From contig CBDCXF010000002.1 of NCBI GenBank assembly GCA_965223755.1, positions 1,302,001 through 1,366,000 on the forward strand: a stretch of DNA of 64,000 bases, read 5' to 3'. The position numbers were made by a program, and so were the translations under genes. Below, one piece after another: positions 9,175-17,898 of this stretch (positions are counted from its first letter, which is position 1; the number at the start of each line of letters is the position of its first letter). Source of the stretch: CBDCXF01 sp965223755. Its GTDB lineage: Bacteria; Acidobacteriota; Thermoanaerobaculia; Multivoradales; JAHEKO01. Below the pieces are notes generated by a model, which was not told the DNA's origin, made no database searches, and saw only the letters and a list, made by a program, of their open reading frames with translations.

Positions 9175-11973
9175 ATGACGAACTCAAGAAGCAGAATGAC
9201 CACTTTGTTTGTGGCGCTGGTTGGGTGCGGCGCGGCACTGATTGGATCGGCAGCGGTTGAAGCGCAAACACCAGACGTCTCGATCGCCAACTGGTCTCCG
9301 GCGGGAACCAAGTCACCGTACGTCCGGATACTCGATCTCGGTTCCTACTCAGACTACTTCTCCGCGCCCGAGAAGGTCAGTGTCGTCAAATCTCAGAATC
9401 ACATCTACGTCAAGTTCGACAACAACAGTTTGGCGATCATTCCGGATGGAGCTGTGACCGTAACGGCGCACTACGCAGAAGCGGCTTCCGGACTGTCACC
9501 GAGCGCGGCCGCAACCGCGTTGGGGTCGGTTCCGGGAACCGCCTGGAGGCTCTTTGGCAGCTATCAGATGATGCTCAAACCGCCGCCTGGCGTGACCAAT
9601 TGGGGGCTGACTTCCGGTTCGTATCCGACGTCGAACGAGGTTGGCGAGCCGCATCGTTACCGGATCGTCTGCAGTTCGGATTGTTCGCAACCGCTGCCGC
9701 TGTCGTTCTTCCTGCGCGTCACGCTGAGTTCCCCCGCTGGCGAAACGGTCACCACCAACAATGTGGCGTTCAGTTACTACGATCCCAGCGGGGGCGTACC
9801 GTCCAGCGACGTAGTGATTCTTCATGACGTGTCCGGCAGCATGAGCGGACAACTCGCGGTAGCGAAGCAGCGAGCCAAGATGTTCGTCGATCTGCTCAAC
9901 GCTGGCGATCGAGTCGGCGTCGTGGCGTTCTCGAGCCAGTTCGCACCTGCCGATGCCAAGGCCCTTGGCTGTTCGGTGCCTGGCTCGCTTCAGAGCTGCA
10001 TATTCAGTATCGGATCGGTCCATCCGAACGATCCCGCCAAGATAGATGCCAAGGCTGCGGTTAACGCCTTCGTTGCCTCAGGAATGACACCGATGGGCGA
10101 GGGCGTTCAGCTTGGCCAACAGGTCTTGAATGCTGTTCCGACAGCATTGCGCAATCCCAATCGCGCCATCGTCATGCTTACAGACGGCAAAGAGAATTGG
10201 GGCGCTGACCGTCTTAAGGATCCACCCAGCTATCCGATCATTGCCGGCCTCAACAGCGACTCGATCGGCTTGTATCCGCTCTGGTTCGGTCCGACTAGCG
10301 ATTGGGGCAAGGCACTGCTACAAGAAATCGATATGCAGACCTCTCGCGGCAAATTGGTCGAACAGCCGACCGATGACCTCAAATTGGCAGAGGCCTATTT
10401 GATGATTCGCGGAATCTTAACCTCAGATGATGTCTATTCGATTCACCGTGGAACGGTCGGTGACGGCTTTCAGGGCACCATATTCGTCGATCCGATCACA
10501 CGTGAGTTGATCCTGACGACGGCGTGGTCCTCGTTCCGCCGCGACCTAGCAATCGAGGTGCAACCGCCAGGAAGCCAGGCCTGGCTGCCCGCCGAGTCCC
10601 TTGCGGGCAGTACCTCTCGCGATCAACTTTACGTGGTCCACAGGTTCCAGAGTCCGCCCACGGGGCTCTGGCGTTACCGCTTGGCCTACGGCCAGTCCGG
10701 CGAACTTTTGTTGAGCCGAAGGCAGACGAGCGACGAGTACGTACTGTCCGCTCTGGCCGATCAGGTTGAGGTGCTGATGCAATCCTCGCTTGAAGCGAGC
10801 TCCCTTCGAGCCGGCGAACCCATCGTCATCAACGCCAAGCTGTCGCGGGCCGGCGAGCCGGTTTCCGGTGCGGTGGTGCGAGCCACAGTCGAGGTTCCGG
10901 ACCAAGCGCTTGGTACCTTGCTCCACAAGTACCGTGCCCAATTCAAGACTCCCACGCACCCGGGCTCGAATCCCGACGTTCCTCGCGCTGCGGGCATTCG
11001 CGGGGAACTCAGCCAACTCCTAGGCAGAGACACTCTCTTCGAGTTCGACCGAAACACGGTCCTGCTCGCTGACTCTGACGGAGATGGCGTCTACAGCGGT
11101 GCGTTCTCCGACACCAAGGTGGCCGGAACCTATCGCATCACCATCGTTGCCGAATCTACGGACGGGGCCGACGAGGACGGATTCCGTCGCGAGCATCGAC
11201 ATGCCGCTGTTGTTTCTCTAGGACCGATCGATGATCGGCGCTCGGAGGTCACGTTGTCGGCATTGGACCAGATTGGTCGAGACGGCAACTCACTGTGGAA
11301 AGTCACAGTCATTCCAGCGGATATCTATGGCAACTTTGCCGACCCAGGCTACAGCGCTGACATTCAGGTCACGTCGACCGGTGGAGGCTGGGTCGATGAA
11401 TTGGCGGACAACGATGACGGTAGCTACGTTCGGCTACTTGAGTTGCCCGCAGGAGATCGCGCCCAGATCGCGGTGACGGCCTTCGGGACCAAGCTCGGCG
11501 AAGTGGATACCGGAACTCGTCGGGGCGGCCGCGTTTCTAGTCGCAAGAGCTACAGCCTGCATGCGGGAGGTTTATTCCCCAGTGGCGCTGTCGACGATGT
11601 GCTCGAATCGGGGCCCAGTTTTGCCGTTGACTTCGGCTACCACCTGAGGCCCCAGATGTCCTTGTTAGCGGTCGCGGGATGGCATTCCCTCTCCCGGGAC
11701 TTCGGATCCGGTAGCGAAACAATCCTGCAGTTGTCGGTCAACTTGCGCCAGCGTTTGACTAACGCACAACTATCGCCCTACGCCCAGTTCGGCCCCGGTG
11801 TCTACCGAGTCTTTGGCGACTGGGAGCCGGGGATCAACCTCGGAATCGGTGCCACCTACCAGGCCACAGCAAACATCGACCTGGAGGGCGGAATCGACCA
11901 TCACAACATTTTTCTCTCCGGCGAAGACGCCCGGTTTTGGCAGGCCCATTTGGGCTTCTCGATCCGGCCTTGA
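9175..11973 (+). CDS. Exported von Willebrand factor A protein with C-terminal outer-membrane-barrel-like domain
   Basis: A Sec signal peptide ends near AAVEAQ. After a beta-rich N-terminal region comes a VWA domain with an intact metal-ion adhesion site: Asp218-x-Ser-Gly-Ser in LHDVSGSMSG, a Thr in GMTPMGEG, and VMLTDGKEN. VWA domains bind protein ligands through a divalent metal. A chloride-channel-accessory/BatA-like middle part and an Ig-like segment (around residues 535-680) follow. The final 140 residues alternate polar and hydrophobic residues in strand-length blocks and end in LGFSIRP, like a small outer-membrane beta-barrel. The protein may therefore be surface anchored with a ligand-binding head. 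The ribosome site is AGGAAAG before ATG 9175. It follows the protease genes on the same strand. Confidence 0.8.
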   Translation: MTNSRSRMTTLFVALVGCGAALIGSAAVEAQTPDVSIANWSPAGTKSPYVRILDLGSYSDYFSAPEKVSVVKSQNHIYVKFDNNSLAIIPDGAVTVTAHYAEAASGLSPSAAATALGSVPGTAWRLFGSYQMMLKPPPGVTNWGLTSGSYPTSNEVGEPHRYRIVCSSDCSQPLPLSFFLRVTLSSPAGETVTTNNVAFSYYDPSGGVPSSDVVILHDVSGSMSGQLAVAKQRAKMFVDLLNAGDRVGVVAFSSQFAPADAKALGCSVPGSLQSCIFSIGSVHPNDPAKIDAKAAVNAFVASGMTPMGEGVQLGQQVLNAVPTALRNPNRAIVMLTDGKENWGADRLKDPPSYPIIAGLNSDSIGLYPLWFGPTSDWGKALLQEIDMQTSRGKLVEQPTDDLKLAEAYLMIRGILTSDDVYSIHRGTVGDGFQGTIFVDPITRELILTTAWSSFRRDLAIEVQPPGSQAWLPAESLAGSTSRDQLYVVHRFQSPPTGLWRYRLAYGQSGELLLSRRQTSDEYVLSALADQVEVLMQSSLEASSLRAGEPIVINAKLSRAGEPVSGAVVRATVEVPDQALGTLLHKYRAQFKTPTHPGSNPDVPRAAGIRGELSQLLGRDTLFEFDRNTVLLADSDGDGVYSGAFSDTKVAGTYRITIVAESTDGADEDGFRREHRHAAVVSLGPIDDRRSEVTLSALDQIGRDGNSLWKVTVIPADIYGNFADPGYSADIQVTSTGGGWVDELADNDDGSYVRLLELPAGDRAQIAVTAFGTKLGEVDTGTRRGGRVSSRKSYSLHAGGLFPSGAVDDVLESGPSFAVDFGYHLRPQMSLLAVAGWHSLSRDFGSGSETILQLSVNLRQRLTNAQLSPYAQFGPGVYRVFGDWEPGINLGIGATYQATANIDLEGGIDHHNIFLSGEDARFWQAHLGFSIRP

Positions 11974-12006
11974 GTCATGCCCGAGGAACTAGAAAGGGAG
12001 AAGACG

Positions 12007-13515
12007 ATGAACACAACAATTTCTAGAAGGAAAGTATGGCTGGCGGCGAGTGTATGGGCCTTGTTCACCGCTTTGTCGCTGACCCATGCTTCGGCCCAGT
12101 CCACTTACGTCATTTACGGGCGTGCGTGGGTCGAGCAGGAATCGACTGTCGACGTCCAGAGCAGCTCGACCGCAGCGATTCCTGGCACGACTCCCAACGA
12201 TCCAGATCCGGAATCAGATGGCAACCCTCCTGTTCCGCTTCCAGGAGTAAGCATCGATGTCTTTGATGTCGCTACCAACAACTTGCTGGGTTCTGGACGC
12301 GCCAACCGGGATGGGTTCTACAGTGTGCAGTACACGCGGCCGGCAGTCGCCAATCACGATGTGCGCGCACGCGTCCACTTCTCGTTTGAGGATGGGGGAA
12401 CCGAGTTGGTTGGAGAGGTAGGTCCAACTACGGTAAACCAGCAGCTCTTTCCACACGAGTTCACAATTGCGACGGAGGCACCGTTCAATGCTGGCAGCGA
12501 GCGCTTCAGCGCTGCGGGCGAGTTTGTCTTCTTGCAGGTTGGCCACATTGAGATGCACAACATCTACGACCAACAGCAAGACCCCGCAGATTCAAGCCTA
12601 TGGGGATTGACCAAGCCCCCCGCCGCCGGCCACGCGGTGGGTCCGCACTGGGCGTTCGGGGGTGGCATCGACCTCTATGGATTGTTCGAAGAGACGACGC
12701 CGGCGAGGTACTACCGAATCAACTACAGTGGTCCGGATTCGGGGTCGATCACTACACCGCTGTGGAAGACCAACTATGTGCTTACGAGTAGCGGTGTTGC
12801 CGTTCATCGGCGCCTGCTTGGGCCAAAGAATATTGGACCGCTCACCAACGTGTACGAACTCGACGAATTCTTGGACGGACTTCCTACGATCGACGATCCG
12901 ACTCAGACTTACTCGACGTTCTGGACTCGGCAGAGCCTGCGTGGCGTGCTTCCCAGCGCGACGTTGGCCAATGGTAAGTACACCTTGTCCGTTGAGGCCT
13001 GGGATGGTGCCTTCGGTCCCGTTCCTGCCGCCACCAACAATTACTCGACGCTCAACCTGCACTTGGTAAACACCCCACCGATGGCCAAGATCCACAACCT
13101 TCAGTATTTGGACGGCAGCATCGTACTCAGCGACGCCAACCCGTGCCAAAGCGTCCTCTTGAACAAAGTATCGGCGTCGACCGACGACGATAATTTGCAG
13201 TTTCAGCTCACCGCGACCCATTCTTCCAACTACCCGGACACCACAGATCCCAACCAGGCCGGTCTACATCGGTGGCAGCTCTTTGCTTGGCATGGCCACA
13301 ACACTCCCGACGGGGTTATAGCCAGCGGCGGTTATCCGTTTTCGAGCCCACCACCGAATCCGAGTATCTTCGTCACGCCACCATCGATCACATACCAGAG
13401 CTGCGCCTACCGCTTCCGGTTGCGAGTGTGGCCGAGGATAACCAACGGCTACCACACCGTCTATATTCGCGAGGACAACTGGTATGCCGGGATCCAAGAA
13501 CACACAATGCCGTGA
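12007..13515 (+). CDS. Exported protein with carboxypeptidase-regulatory-like fold, function unknown
   Basis: A signal peptide ends near THASAQS. I chose ATG 12007 because AAGGGAG lies just upstream. The frame is open 30 bases further and would otherwise give a leader that disrupts the signal peptide. Residues about 65-130 (PGVSIDVFDV... SGRANRDGFYSVQY) match the pattern of a carboxypeptidase regulatory-like / transthyretin-type beta-sandwich. The rest, about 340 residues, is rich in Trp, Asn and Pro and appears all-beta, as in Ig-like extracellular modules. No catalytic motif is visible. It starts 34 bases after the VWA gene, so the two are probably co-transcribed and may act together at the cell surface. 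Confidence 0.7.
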   Translation: MNTTISRRKVWLAASVWALFTALSLTHASAQSTYVIYGRAWVEQESTVDVQSSSTAAIPGTTPNDPDPESDGNPPVPLPGVSIDVFDVATNNLLGSGRANRDGFYSVQYTRPAVANHDVRARVHFSFEDGGTELVGEVGPTTVNQQLFPHEFTIATEAPFNAGSERFSAAGEFVFLQVGHIEMHNIYDQQQDPADSSLWGLTKPPAAGHAVGPHWAFGGGIDLYGLFEETTPARYYRINYSGPDSGSITTPLWKTNYVLTSSGVAVHRRLLGPKNIGPLTNVYELDEFLDGLPTIDDPTQTYSTFWTRQSLRGVLPSATLANGKYTLSVEAWDGAFGPVPAATNNYSTLNLHLVNTPPMAKIHNLQYLDGSIVLSDANPCQSVLLNKVSASTDDDNLQFQLTATHSSNYPDTTDPNQAGLHRWQLFAWHGHNTPDGVIASGGYPFSSPPPNPSIFVTPPSITYQSCAYRFRLRVWPRITNGYHTVYIREDNWYAGIQEHTMP

Positions 13516-13729
13516 ACAACTTGGGTGGTTACCGACAGACGGCGGCGCGGACCAAGGAAGCGATGCGTAGCATGACTCCGGTCACAGGCGGTCAACCTCG
13601 TACTTGAGACCTTGGTAGCGAGAACGGAGGACTGCGCTATTGTGGCGTTCTAAGAAAGCTCGTGGACTTGCCGCGGAACGGAATTCGTGGTCGCGGATTC
13701 ATCAGCGGCGGTAACGGGAAAGAACAAGC

Positions 13730-14518
13730 ATGAGCTACAACAGACACCTCATAAAAGACTTTGAAAAGTGCCGGAGGCGGAACCCGAGCTGGCCAGTGGT
13801 CATCAGCGAGGGAGATTCCTGGTTCTCGCACTCCAAGATCGTGACCCGTGTCGATGAGGTCGGAAACTCGCAGCGCAATTGGTCTCTCCTCAGACTGGAG
13901 AAGAACGGTGACGAGATCTTGACCATCATGTCGGGCGGGCAGCGCAGCAAGTTGCGCAAGTATCTAAAACGCTGGCGCCTGGATGGACTGCTGTTCTCGG
14001 CCGGCGGCAACGACATCATAGGGCCTGACTTGCTCCCGCTATTGCGGCCGTTTGCCACCGGAATGAGCGCACAGGATGTCGTTAGATTCTCCCGCTTTGA
14101 ACGCCGCGTACGGCAGATTCAGGACTGCTACCGTGAACTGCTCGACATGCTAGACGACGCTGGGCAGGTCGCAAAGGTCTTCGTCAACTCCTACGACTAC
14201 GCCGTGCCATCCAACAAAAAGGCCAAGTTCCTCGGGATTGCCGTGGCCGGACCCTGGATGTTGCCCTACTTCAACGAACGCCAGATTCCCAAAGCGCTGC
14301 ACAAAGATGTGGTCAAGCTGCTGATCGACGGGTTCACTGCCGCCGTCGACGTCGTCGCTGCCGAACCACGCGGGGTGAAACGCCTCATCCGCGTCGAGAC
14401 CCGTGGCCTCCTAAACAGCAACAACTGGGATGATGAAATCCACCCCAACACCACCGGGGCCAAGAAGGTGGCAAGGGCTTTTTTGGGTGCTTTGAAGGTG
14501 AACGGAATCTCAGTGTGA
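13730..14518 (+). CDS. SGNH/GDSL-type hydrolase
   Basis: This is a compact 262-residue protein with the SGNH hydrolase blocks in order: EGDSWFSH near residue 27 (nucleophile Ser in GDSW), a Gly in MSGGQR, SAGGNDI near 85 (block III Asn), and WDDEIHPN near 235 (Asp-x-x-His). Such enzymes cleave esters or acetyl groups on carbohydrates, lipids or peptidoglycan. No signal peptide is seen, so it is probably cytoplasmic. A possible GGGAAAG ribosome site precedes the ATG. It is the last gene of the chromosomal block and lies 55 bases before the attachment site of element A. It may or may not belong to the CHAT/S8 locus, since a 214-base gap separates them. Confidence 0.82.
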   Translation: MSYNRHLIKDFEKCRRRNPSWPVVISEGDSWFSHSKIVTRVDEVGNSQRNWSLLRLEKNGDEILTIMSGGQRSKLRKYLKRWRLDGLLFSAGGNDIIGPDLLPLLRPFATGMSAQDVVRFSRFERRVRQIQDCYRELLDMLDDAGQVAKVFVNSYDYAVPSNKKAKFLGIAVAGPWMLPYFNERQIPKALHKDVVKLLIDGFTAAVDVVAAEPRGVKRLIRVETRGLLNSNNWDDEIHPNTTGAKKVARAFLGALKVNGISV

Positions 14519-14573
14519 TCGACCGCCCAGTTTGCCGGAAGAGCGCGGCTGAATAACGGGAAGCTAAAGAATG

Positions 14574-14622
14574 ATGGTGCACCGAGGAGGAGTCGAACCC
14601 CCAACCTCCTGATCCGTAGTCA
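14574..14622 (-). repeat. Left attachment site of element A: displaced 3' part of tRNA-Arg(ACG)
   Basis: Read on the minus strand, the 49-bp repeat gives the 3' half of a tRNA. It has an anticodon loop CTACGGA (anticodon ACG) with 3' stem TCAGG, variable loop AGGTT, T-arm GGGGG-TTCGACT-CCTCC, acceptor strand TCGGTGC, and ACCA. The 5' half is absent: bases beyond the anticodon stem do not pair. An identical 49-bp copy occurs at 47813-47861. Tyrosine integrases commonly use tRNA 3' ends, and an integrase starts 142 bases away. This is therefore an attachment site and not a working tRNA gene. Confidence 0.88.
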
Positions 14623-14723
14623 TAAATCGGCGGTTTTCTGATTTTTGCGATTCTCCAGAAAATCCAATGATTTATTGAGCAAATGGGCTATATCAATTTG
14701 ATTCTCTCTGATACGATTTGCGT

Positions 14724-14753
14724 TCGCGTGATTACCCGGTGATTACACGAGCG
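14724..14753 (+). repeat. Putative integrase arm-type site, left end of element A
   Basis: This 30-base sequence occurs again, in the same orientation, at 47742-47771 near the other end of the element. It contains two direct 11-bp units, GTGATTACCCG at 14728-14738 and GTGATTACACG at 14739-14749. A position between the core repeat and the integrase gene, together with a copy at the opposite end, is what arm-type integrase or excisionase sites look like in related systems. Confidence 0.6.
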
Positions 14754-14763
14754 GAAATCGCAA

Positions 14764-15996
14764 GTGCGCAAGAACCTCACAAAACGACTCATCGATAGCC
14801 TCCAAGGCACCGAATCCCACCTCTATGTCTGGGACACCCAAGTGAAGGGGCTTGGCGTTCGGGTGACCAAAGCTGGGGCCAAAAGTTACGTCTTCCAGTA
14901 CCGGATGCCCGGCAAGGGACGTCGAGGTCGTGCACGTCGGATCACTATCGGAAGAGTCGATGCGGTGGCACTCGCTAAGGCTCGCACGATTGCCGCCAAT
15001 CATGTTGTGACCTTGCGGGCTGGCGGCGATCCATTTGCCGATCGCAATCCCGATACTCCGAAGTTGGTCGCAGATCTGGCCTCTCGATTTCTCTCCGACT
15101 ACTTGCCGTCCAAGAAGAAGCCTCCGCGGCCCAAGACCCTCTCGTACTACGAGAGCTTGCTGCGGTGTCATGTCTTGCCAACTTTGGGGCAAATGCCCGT
15201 AAGCGAAGTGACTCGGGACGACATCGAAGCCCTCCACACTTCAATGCGCAACAAGCCCTACATGGCCAACCGCGTCGTGACCGTGCTCGGTCAAGCCTTT
15301 GACTACGCGGAAATCCTTGGTTGGCGAACTCAAGGAGCCAACCCGACGCGCCATATCGAGAGATACCGGGAACTCAAACGCGGTGCCAAAAAAGAAGTGA
15401 TGCTTACTCCCAAGCAAATGGGCGATCTTTTGAAGGCCATCGATGACGAAGAAGCCGATGGAGGAGATCCAACCTCGTGTGCAGTCATTCGCGTCGCCTT
15501 CTGGACGGGCTGGAGAATCTCCGAAGCACTGCGACTCGAATGGGACAACATTGATCTTGAGACGGGATCAACCAAACTGCTGCTCACGAAAACGGCTGAC
15601 GAAGAATATCGGCAGATGCCTTCCGAGGCTCTGGGCATCATCAAAGCTCAAGAACGGTTCGTTGGCAACAAGTTCGTTTTTCCCGGCCGGCATGGCAAAG
15701 GCCACCTCACAACAGTGAAGGGACCGTGGCTGCGGATACGGAAGCGAGCCAGATTGGACAATCTGGAAGGGCTTGGAGGGCTACGCCTACACGACCTAAG
15801 GCATAACGTTGTGAGCTGGGATGTGTCCAGGGGTGTAGCATTGGAGATAGCTGGAAAGAACGTCGGGCATCGGTCAAGAGATGCGACCGAGGTCTACGCT
15901 CACTTCGCTCCTGACGCACTGAAGAGAGCGGCTGATGAACGCGCGGCAGCGATGCGGCAAGCAATGAAAACGGGGGCCGCGAACGAAGGCTCATGA
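14764..15996 (+). CDS. int: Tyrosine recombinase / integrase of element A
   Basis: The 410-residue integrase has an N-terminal arm-binding domain like DUF4102, beginning near LTKRLIDSL with VKGLGVRVTKAG. A SAM-like core-binding domain follows at about 98-185. The C-terminal catalytic domain has Arg251 (GWRISEALRL), His343-x-x-Arg346 (RLHDLRH), His369 (NVGHRS) and nucleophile Tyr378 (EVYAHF). The catalytic set is complete, so excision and integration should be possible. The start is a GTG with a weak ribosome site, consistent with low expression. It reads away from the tRNA-Arg attachment repeat and is closely similar to the integrase at 48014-49228, sharing long identical blocks such as NKPYMANRVVTVLGQ. 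Confidence 0.95.
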   Translation: MRKNLTKRLIDSLQGTESHLYVWDTQVKGLGVRVTKAGAKSYVFQYRMPGKGRRGRARRITIGRVDAVALAKARTIAANHVVTLRAGGDPFADRNPDTPKLVADLASRFLSDYLPSKKKPPRPKTLSYYESLLRCHVLPTLGQMPVSEVTRDDIEALHTSMRNKPYMANRVVTVLGQAFDYAEILGWRTQGANPTRHIERYRELKRGAKKEVMLTPKQMGDLLKAIDDEEADGGDPTSCAVIRVAFWTGWRISEALRLEWDNIDLETGSTKLLLTKTADEEYRQMPSEALGIIKAQERFVGNKFVFPGRHGKGHLTTVKGPWLRIRKRARLDNLEGLGGLRLHDLRHNVVSWDVSRGVALEIAGKNVGHRSRDATEVYAHFAPDALKRAADERAAAMRQAMKTGAANEGS

Positions 15997-16014
15997 ACAC
16001 ATAGAGGCACACAA

Positions 16015-16212
16015 ATGAAAAAAGAAAACCTGACTCTTGAGGATATCGACTTAATACTGGAGTCATTGGCGCACACTCGAACAAACTTTGACAGTACTGA
16101 GTACCCGACAGCAGAGCTGAGAAGGGAGAGATTCAGCGCCCTAGAGAGGGTGTCTAACAAAGTGAGGCAACTCAGGAATGTTGTCCTCAAGCGTCAGCAC
16201 TCAGCGGACTAG
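16015..16212 (+). CDS. Small charged protein, unknown function
   Basis: This 65-residue protein starts at ATG 16015, 18 bases after the integrase stop, with GAGG upstream. It is helical and charged (LTLEDIDLILESLAHTR... ALERVSNKVRQLRNVV), with no motif I recognise. Position and orientation suggest co-transcription with the integrase, so a recombination directionality or regulatory role is conceivable but unsupported. Its end faces the convergent MBL gene 32 bases away. Confidence 0.45.
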   Translation: MKKENLTLEDIDLILESLAHTRTNFDSTEYPTAELRRERFSALERVSNKVRQLRNVVLKRQHSAD

Positions 16213-16244
16213 CAGCGAACCGGCTCCTTCAACAAGAACGATAC

Positions 16245-17237
16245 TCATTTGGCGGCACCAATTTGGCACAGTGACTTGCGAGCCACCGCCTTAACAAAGT
16301 CCTGGTGACGTGATTGAAGTGGCTCGATCTTGAGGTTGGATAGATCCACGACAAATGACCCTGCGCAACAAGAGCCTGACCCCTTGCCTCTTGCAGTAGC
16401 GTTTGAAAGGTGTGCAAGCGGCTCACGATGTGCGTCGTCCGAGCAACGCTTCGAAAGTTGAGTGCACGCGATCCACGCGCTTGGGCGACACTCTCTAATA
16501 ACTTCGACAATCTCTGGGCGGGGGTTCTTGTATCGGTTGCGGTCAAAGGAAAGAATAACTACTTCTGGCTGCACAGCTGCGCATAGACTCTGAGCGAAAT
16601 TCTTTGCCTTCTGAGTGTTAGTTGTGCCGGGCCAACCACCGTGGTGAGGCCAAACCAATATAGGAGTCCTAATATCCGGATTCGTCTGCAACAACTCCGT
16701 CAGTGTTTCTGCATCCATATCGGCGGCTAGCAATATTTTCGATTCTCCATCTGTGGAGAAACGCACGACCACGCTGCTTGAGTTCGAATCAGTGTGCGCG
16801 GGGTCCCCTTTACGCTGACGTAGTGCTGCGGTTGCAGGGTCCGGACTTAGGATCTCGATGTTGGTTCTACCGCAATCAAAAGTTCCAGAGTCGCCAGTCG
16901 TGAGGCCGACACGGAACCGCAACTGACCTCTTTTTTGAGCATCGCTCAACGCATAGGCGAGGTTTTTCCAACAGTCGGTTGACTTCAGGTGATCTGAGTT
17001 GATGACTACCTGTCCTACTTGAATTTCAGGCTGGCTAATGACGCTACGAAGTCCAGCAATGTGATCTTCGTCGGAGTGTGACAGGAGGACGCTCGAGACA
17101 TTATTTAGGCCCGAGTCCATGAGAAATGCAGCGAGTGGAGAGCTAAATCCGCCGGCGTCGACAACGACGACACCATTGTCATCTACAAGGACGGCGCAAT
17201 TACCGTGACCCACATCGAGGATGTAGAGATGCGGCAT
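16245..17237 (-). CDS. Metallo-beta-lactamase-fold hydrolase (ComEC/Rec2 C-terminal type), last gene of defence-like operon
   Basis: The N-terminus shows the MBL fold: LDVGHGNCAVLV, VVVDAGG, and the metal motif HSDEDHIAG (H-x-D/E-x-D-H). Later ligands are Asp in LLAADMDAET and His in VWPHHGGWPG. This is the arrangement seen in ComEC/Rec2-like and nuclease-type MBL proteins. No transmembrane segments are present, so it is a soluble enzyme, plausibly a nuclease or phosphodiesterase. Its start lies 2 bases after the receiver gene stop, so it is translationally linked to the MTase/GHKL/receiver operon. The equivalent slot in element B holds an unrelated protein. That suggests this is the interchangeable effector. 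Confidence 0.82.
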   Translation of the reverse strand: MPHLYILDVGHGNCAVLVDDNGVVVVDAGGFSSPLAAFLMDSGLNNVSSVLLSHSDEDHIAGLRSVISQPEIQVGQVVINSDHLKSTDCWKNLAYALSDAQKRGQLRFRVGLTTGDSGTFDCGRTNIEILSPDPATAALRQRKGDPAHTDSNSSSVVVRFSTDGESKILLAADMDAETLTELLQTNPDIRTPILVWPHHGGWPGTTNTQKAKNFAQSLCAAVQPEVVILSFDRNRYKNPRPEIVEVIRECRPSAWIACTQLSKRCSDDAHREPLAHLSNATARGKGSGSCCAGSFVVDLSNLKIEPLQSRHQDFVKAVARKSLCQIGAAK

Positions 17238-17239
17238 GG

Positions 17240-17896
17240 CTACTTATGTGCCAACTCGAACCCGTCCAGATATAAGTCTTCCGCTTTAGACGCTCCCGTA
17301 TTCACCTGCGCCCAGTAACGAACGTCTTCTTTCAGTGTTGATCTAAGGGATTCATCGATCAGTTCATCCGGAAAACTAATCGCTGCCCTTTCATTCCAAT
17401 CAGGCACGAATGCGGAAACCATTCTCCTGCTGCCGAACTCGACCAAACGCTTGACGTGAACGAGAGCGCGGAAAGGTCGTCGGTCGAAACTCGGACCGTC
17501 AGCTAGCTCGCGCTCGCATAAGCGCAGGCCTTCTTCAATGGACTCCTCATCATACTGATCTGCATGAACCAAGACAGGCATTTTCCTTCGGTACATTCGA
17601 ATATCAGGGAGATCTGTAGACACGTACTCGGATACCAAAATAGCGGGTACATCGGCATCATAAAGTTGAGCTGCGAGCTGTGCTCCAGTGAACGTAGCAC
17701 CGAAATCACCAACGTCAAGACGATGGTCGCAGATTGCTGCCTCTGCACTGTCTCGAATCCGATGGACAAATTCGTCGGTGGAGGTTGGGGCGCGATCGAA
17801 CTCAACGCTTTCGCGACCAGTTTGTCTTACAGTAAGTGCGAGGGAAGATCGAGATTCCTGTTCATCGTCAATGATTGCGATCGTATTCACTTGCAT
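17240..17896 (-). CDS. Degenerate response-regulator receiver protein
   Basis: The first 110 residues follow the receiver (CheY-like) pattern: acidic pair Asp10-Asp11 in IIDDEQ, the probable phospho-acceptor Asp57 in ICDHRLD, and Ser89 in ILVSEY. The conserved Lys-Pro of strand 5 is not evident (MPVLVHADQYD), so switching may be atypical. The remaining 100 residues have no DNA-binding domain that I can see. The gene starts 2 bases after the histidine-kinase-like gene and ends 2 bases before the MBL gene. It probably receives phosphate or a conformational signal from the upstream GHKL protein and passes it to the MBL protein. Confidence 0.78.
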   Translation of the reverse strand: MQVNTIAIIDDEQESRSSLALTVRQTGRESVEFDRAPTSTDEFVHRIRDSAEAAICDHRLDVGDFGATFTGAQLAAQLYDADVPAILVSEYVSTDLPDIRMYRRKMPVLVHADQYDEESIEEGLRLCERELADGPSFDRRPFRALVHVKRLVEFGSRRMVSAFVPDWNERAAISFPDELIDESLRSTLKEDVRYWAQVNTGASKAEDLYLDGFELAHK

Positions 17897-17898
17897 CT

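Noticed and set aside
14574..14622. A functional tRNA gene
   Set aside because: Only the 3' half is present; the 5' acceptor and D-arm are missing at both copies.
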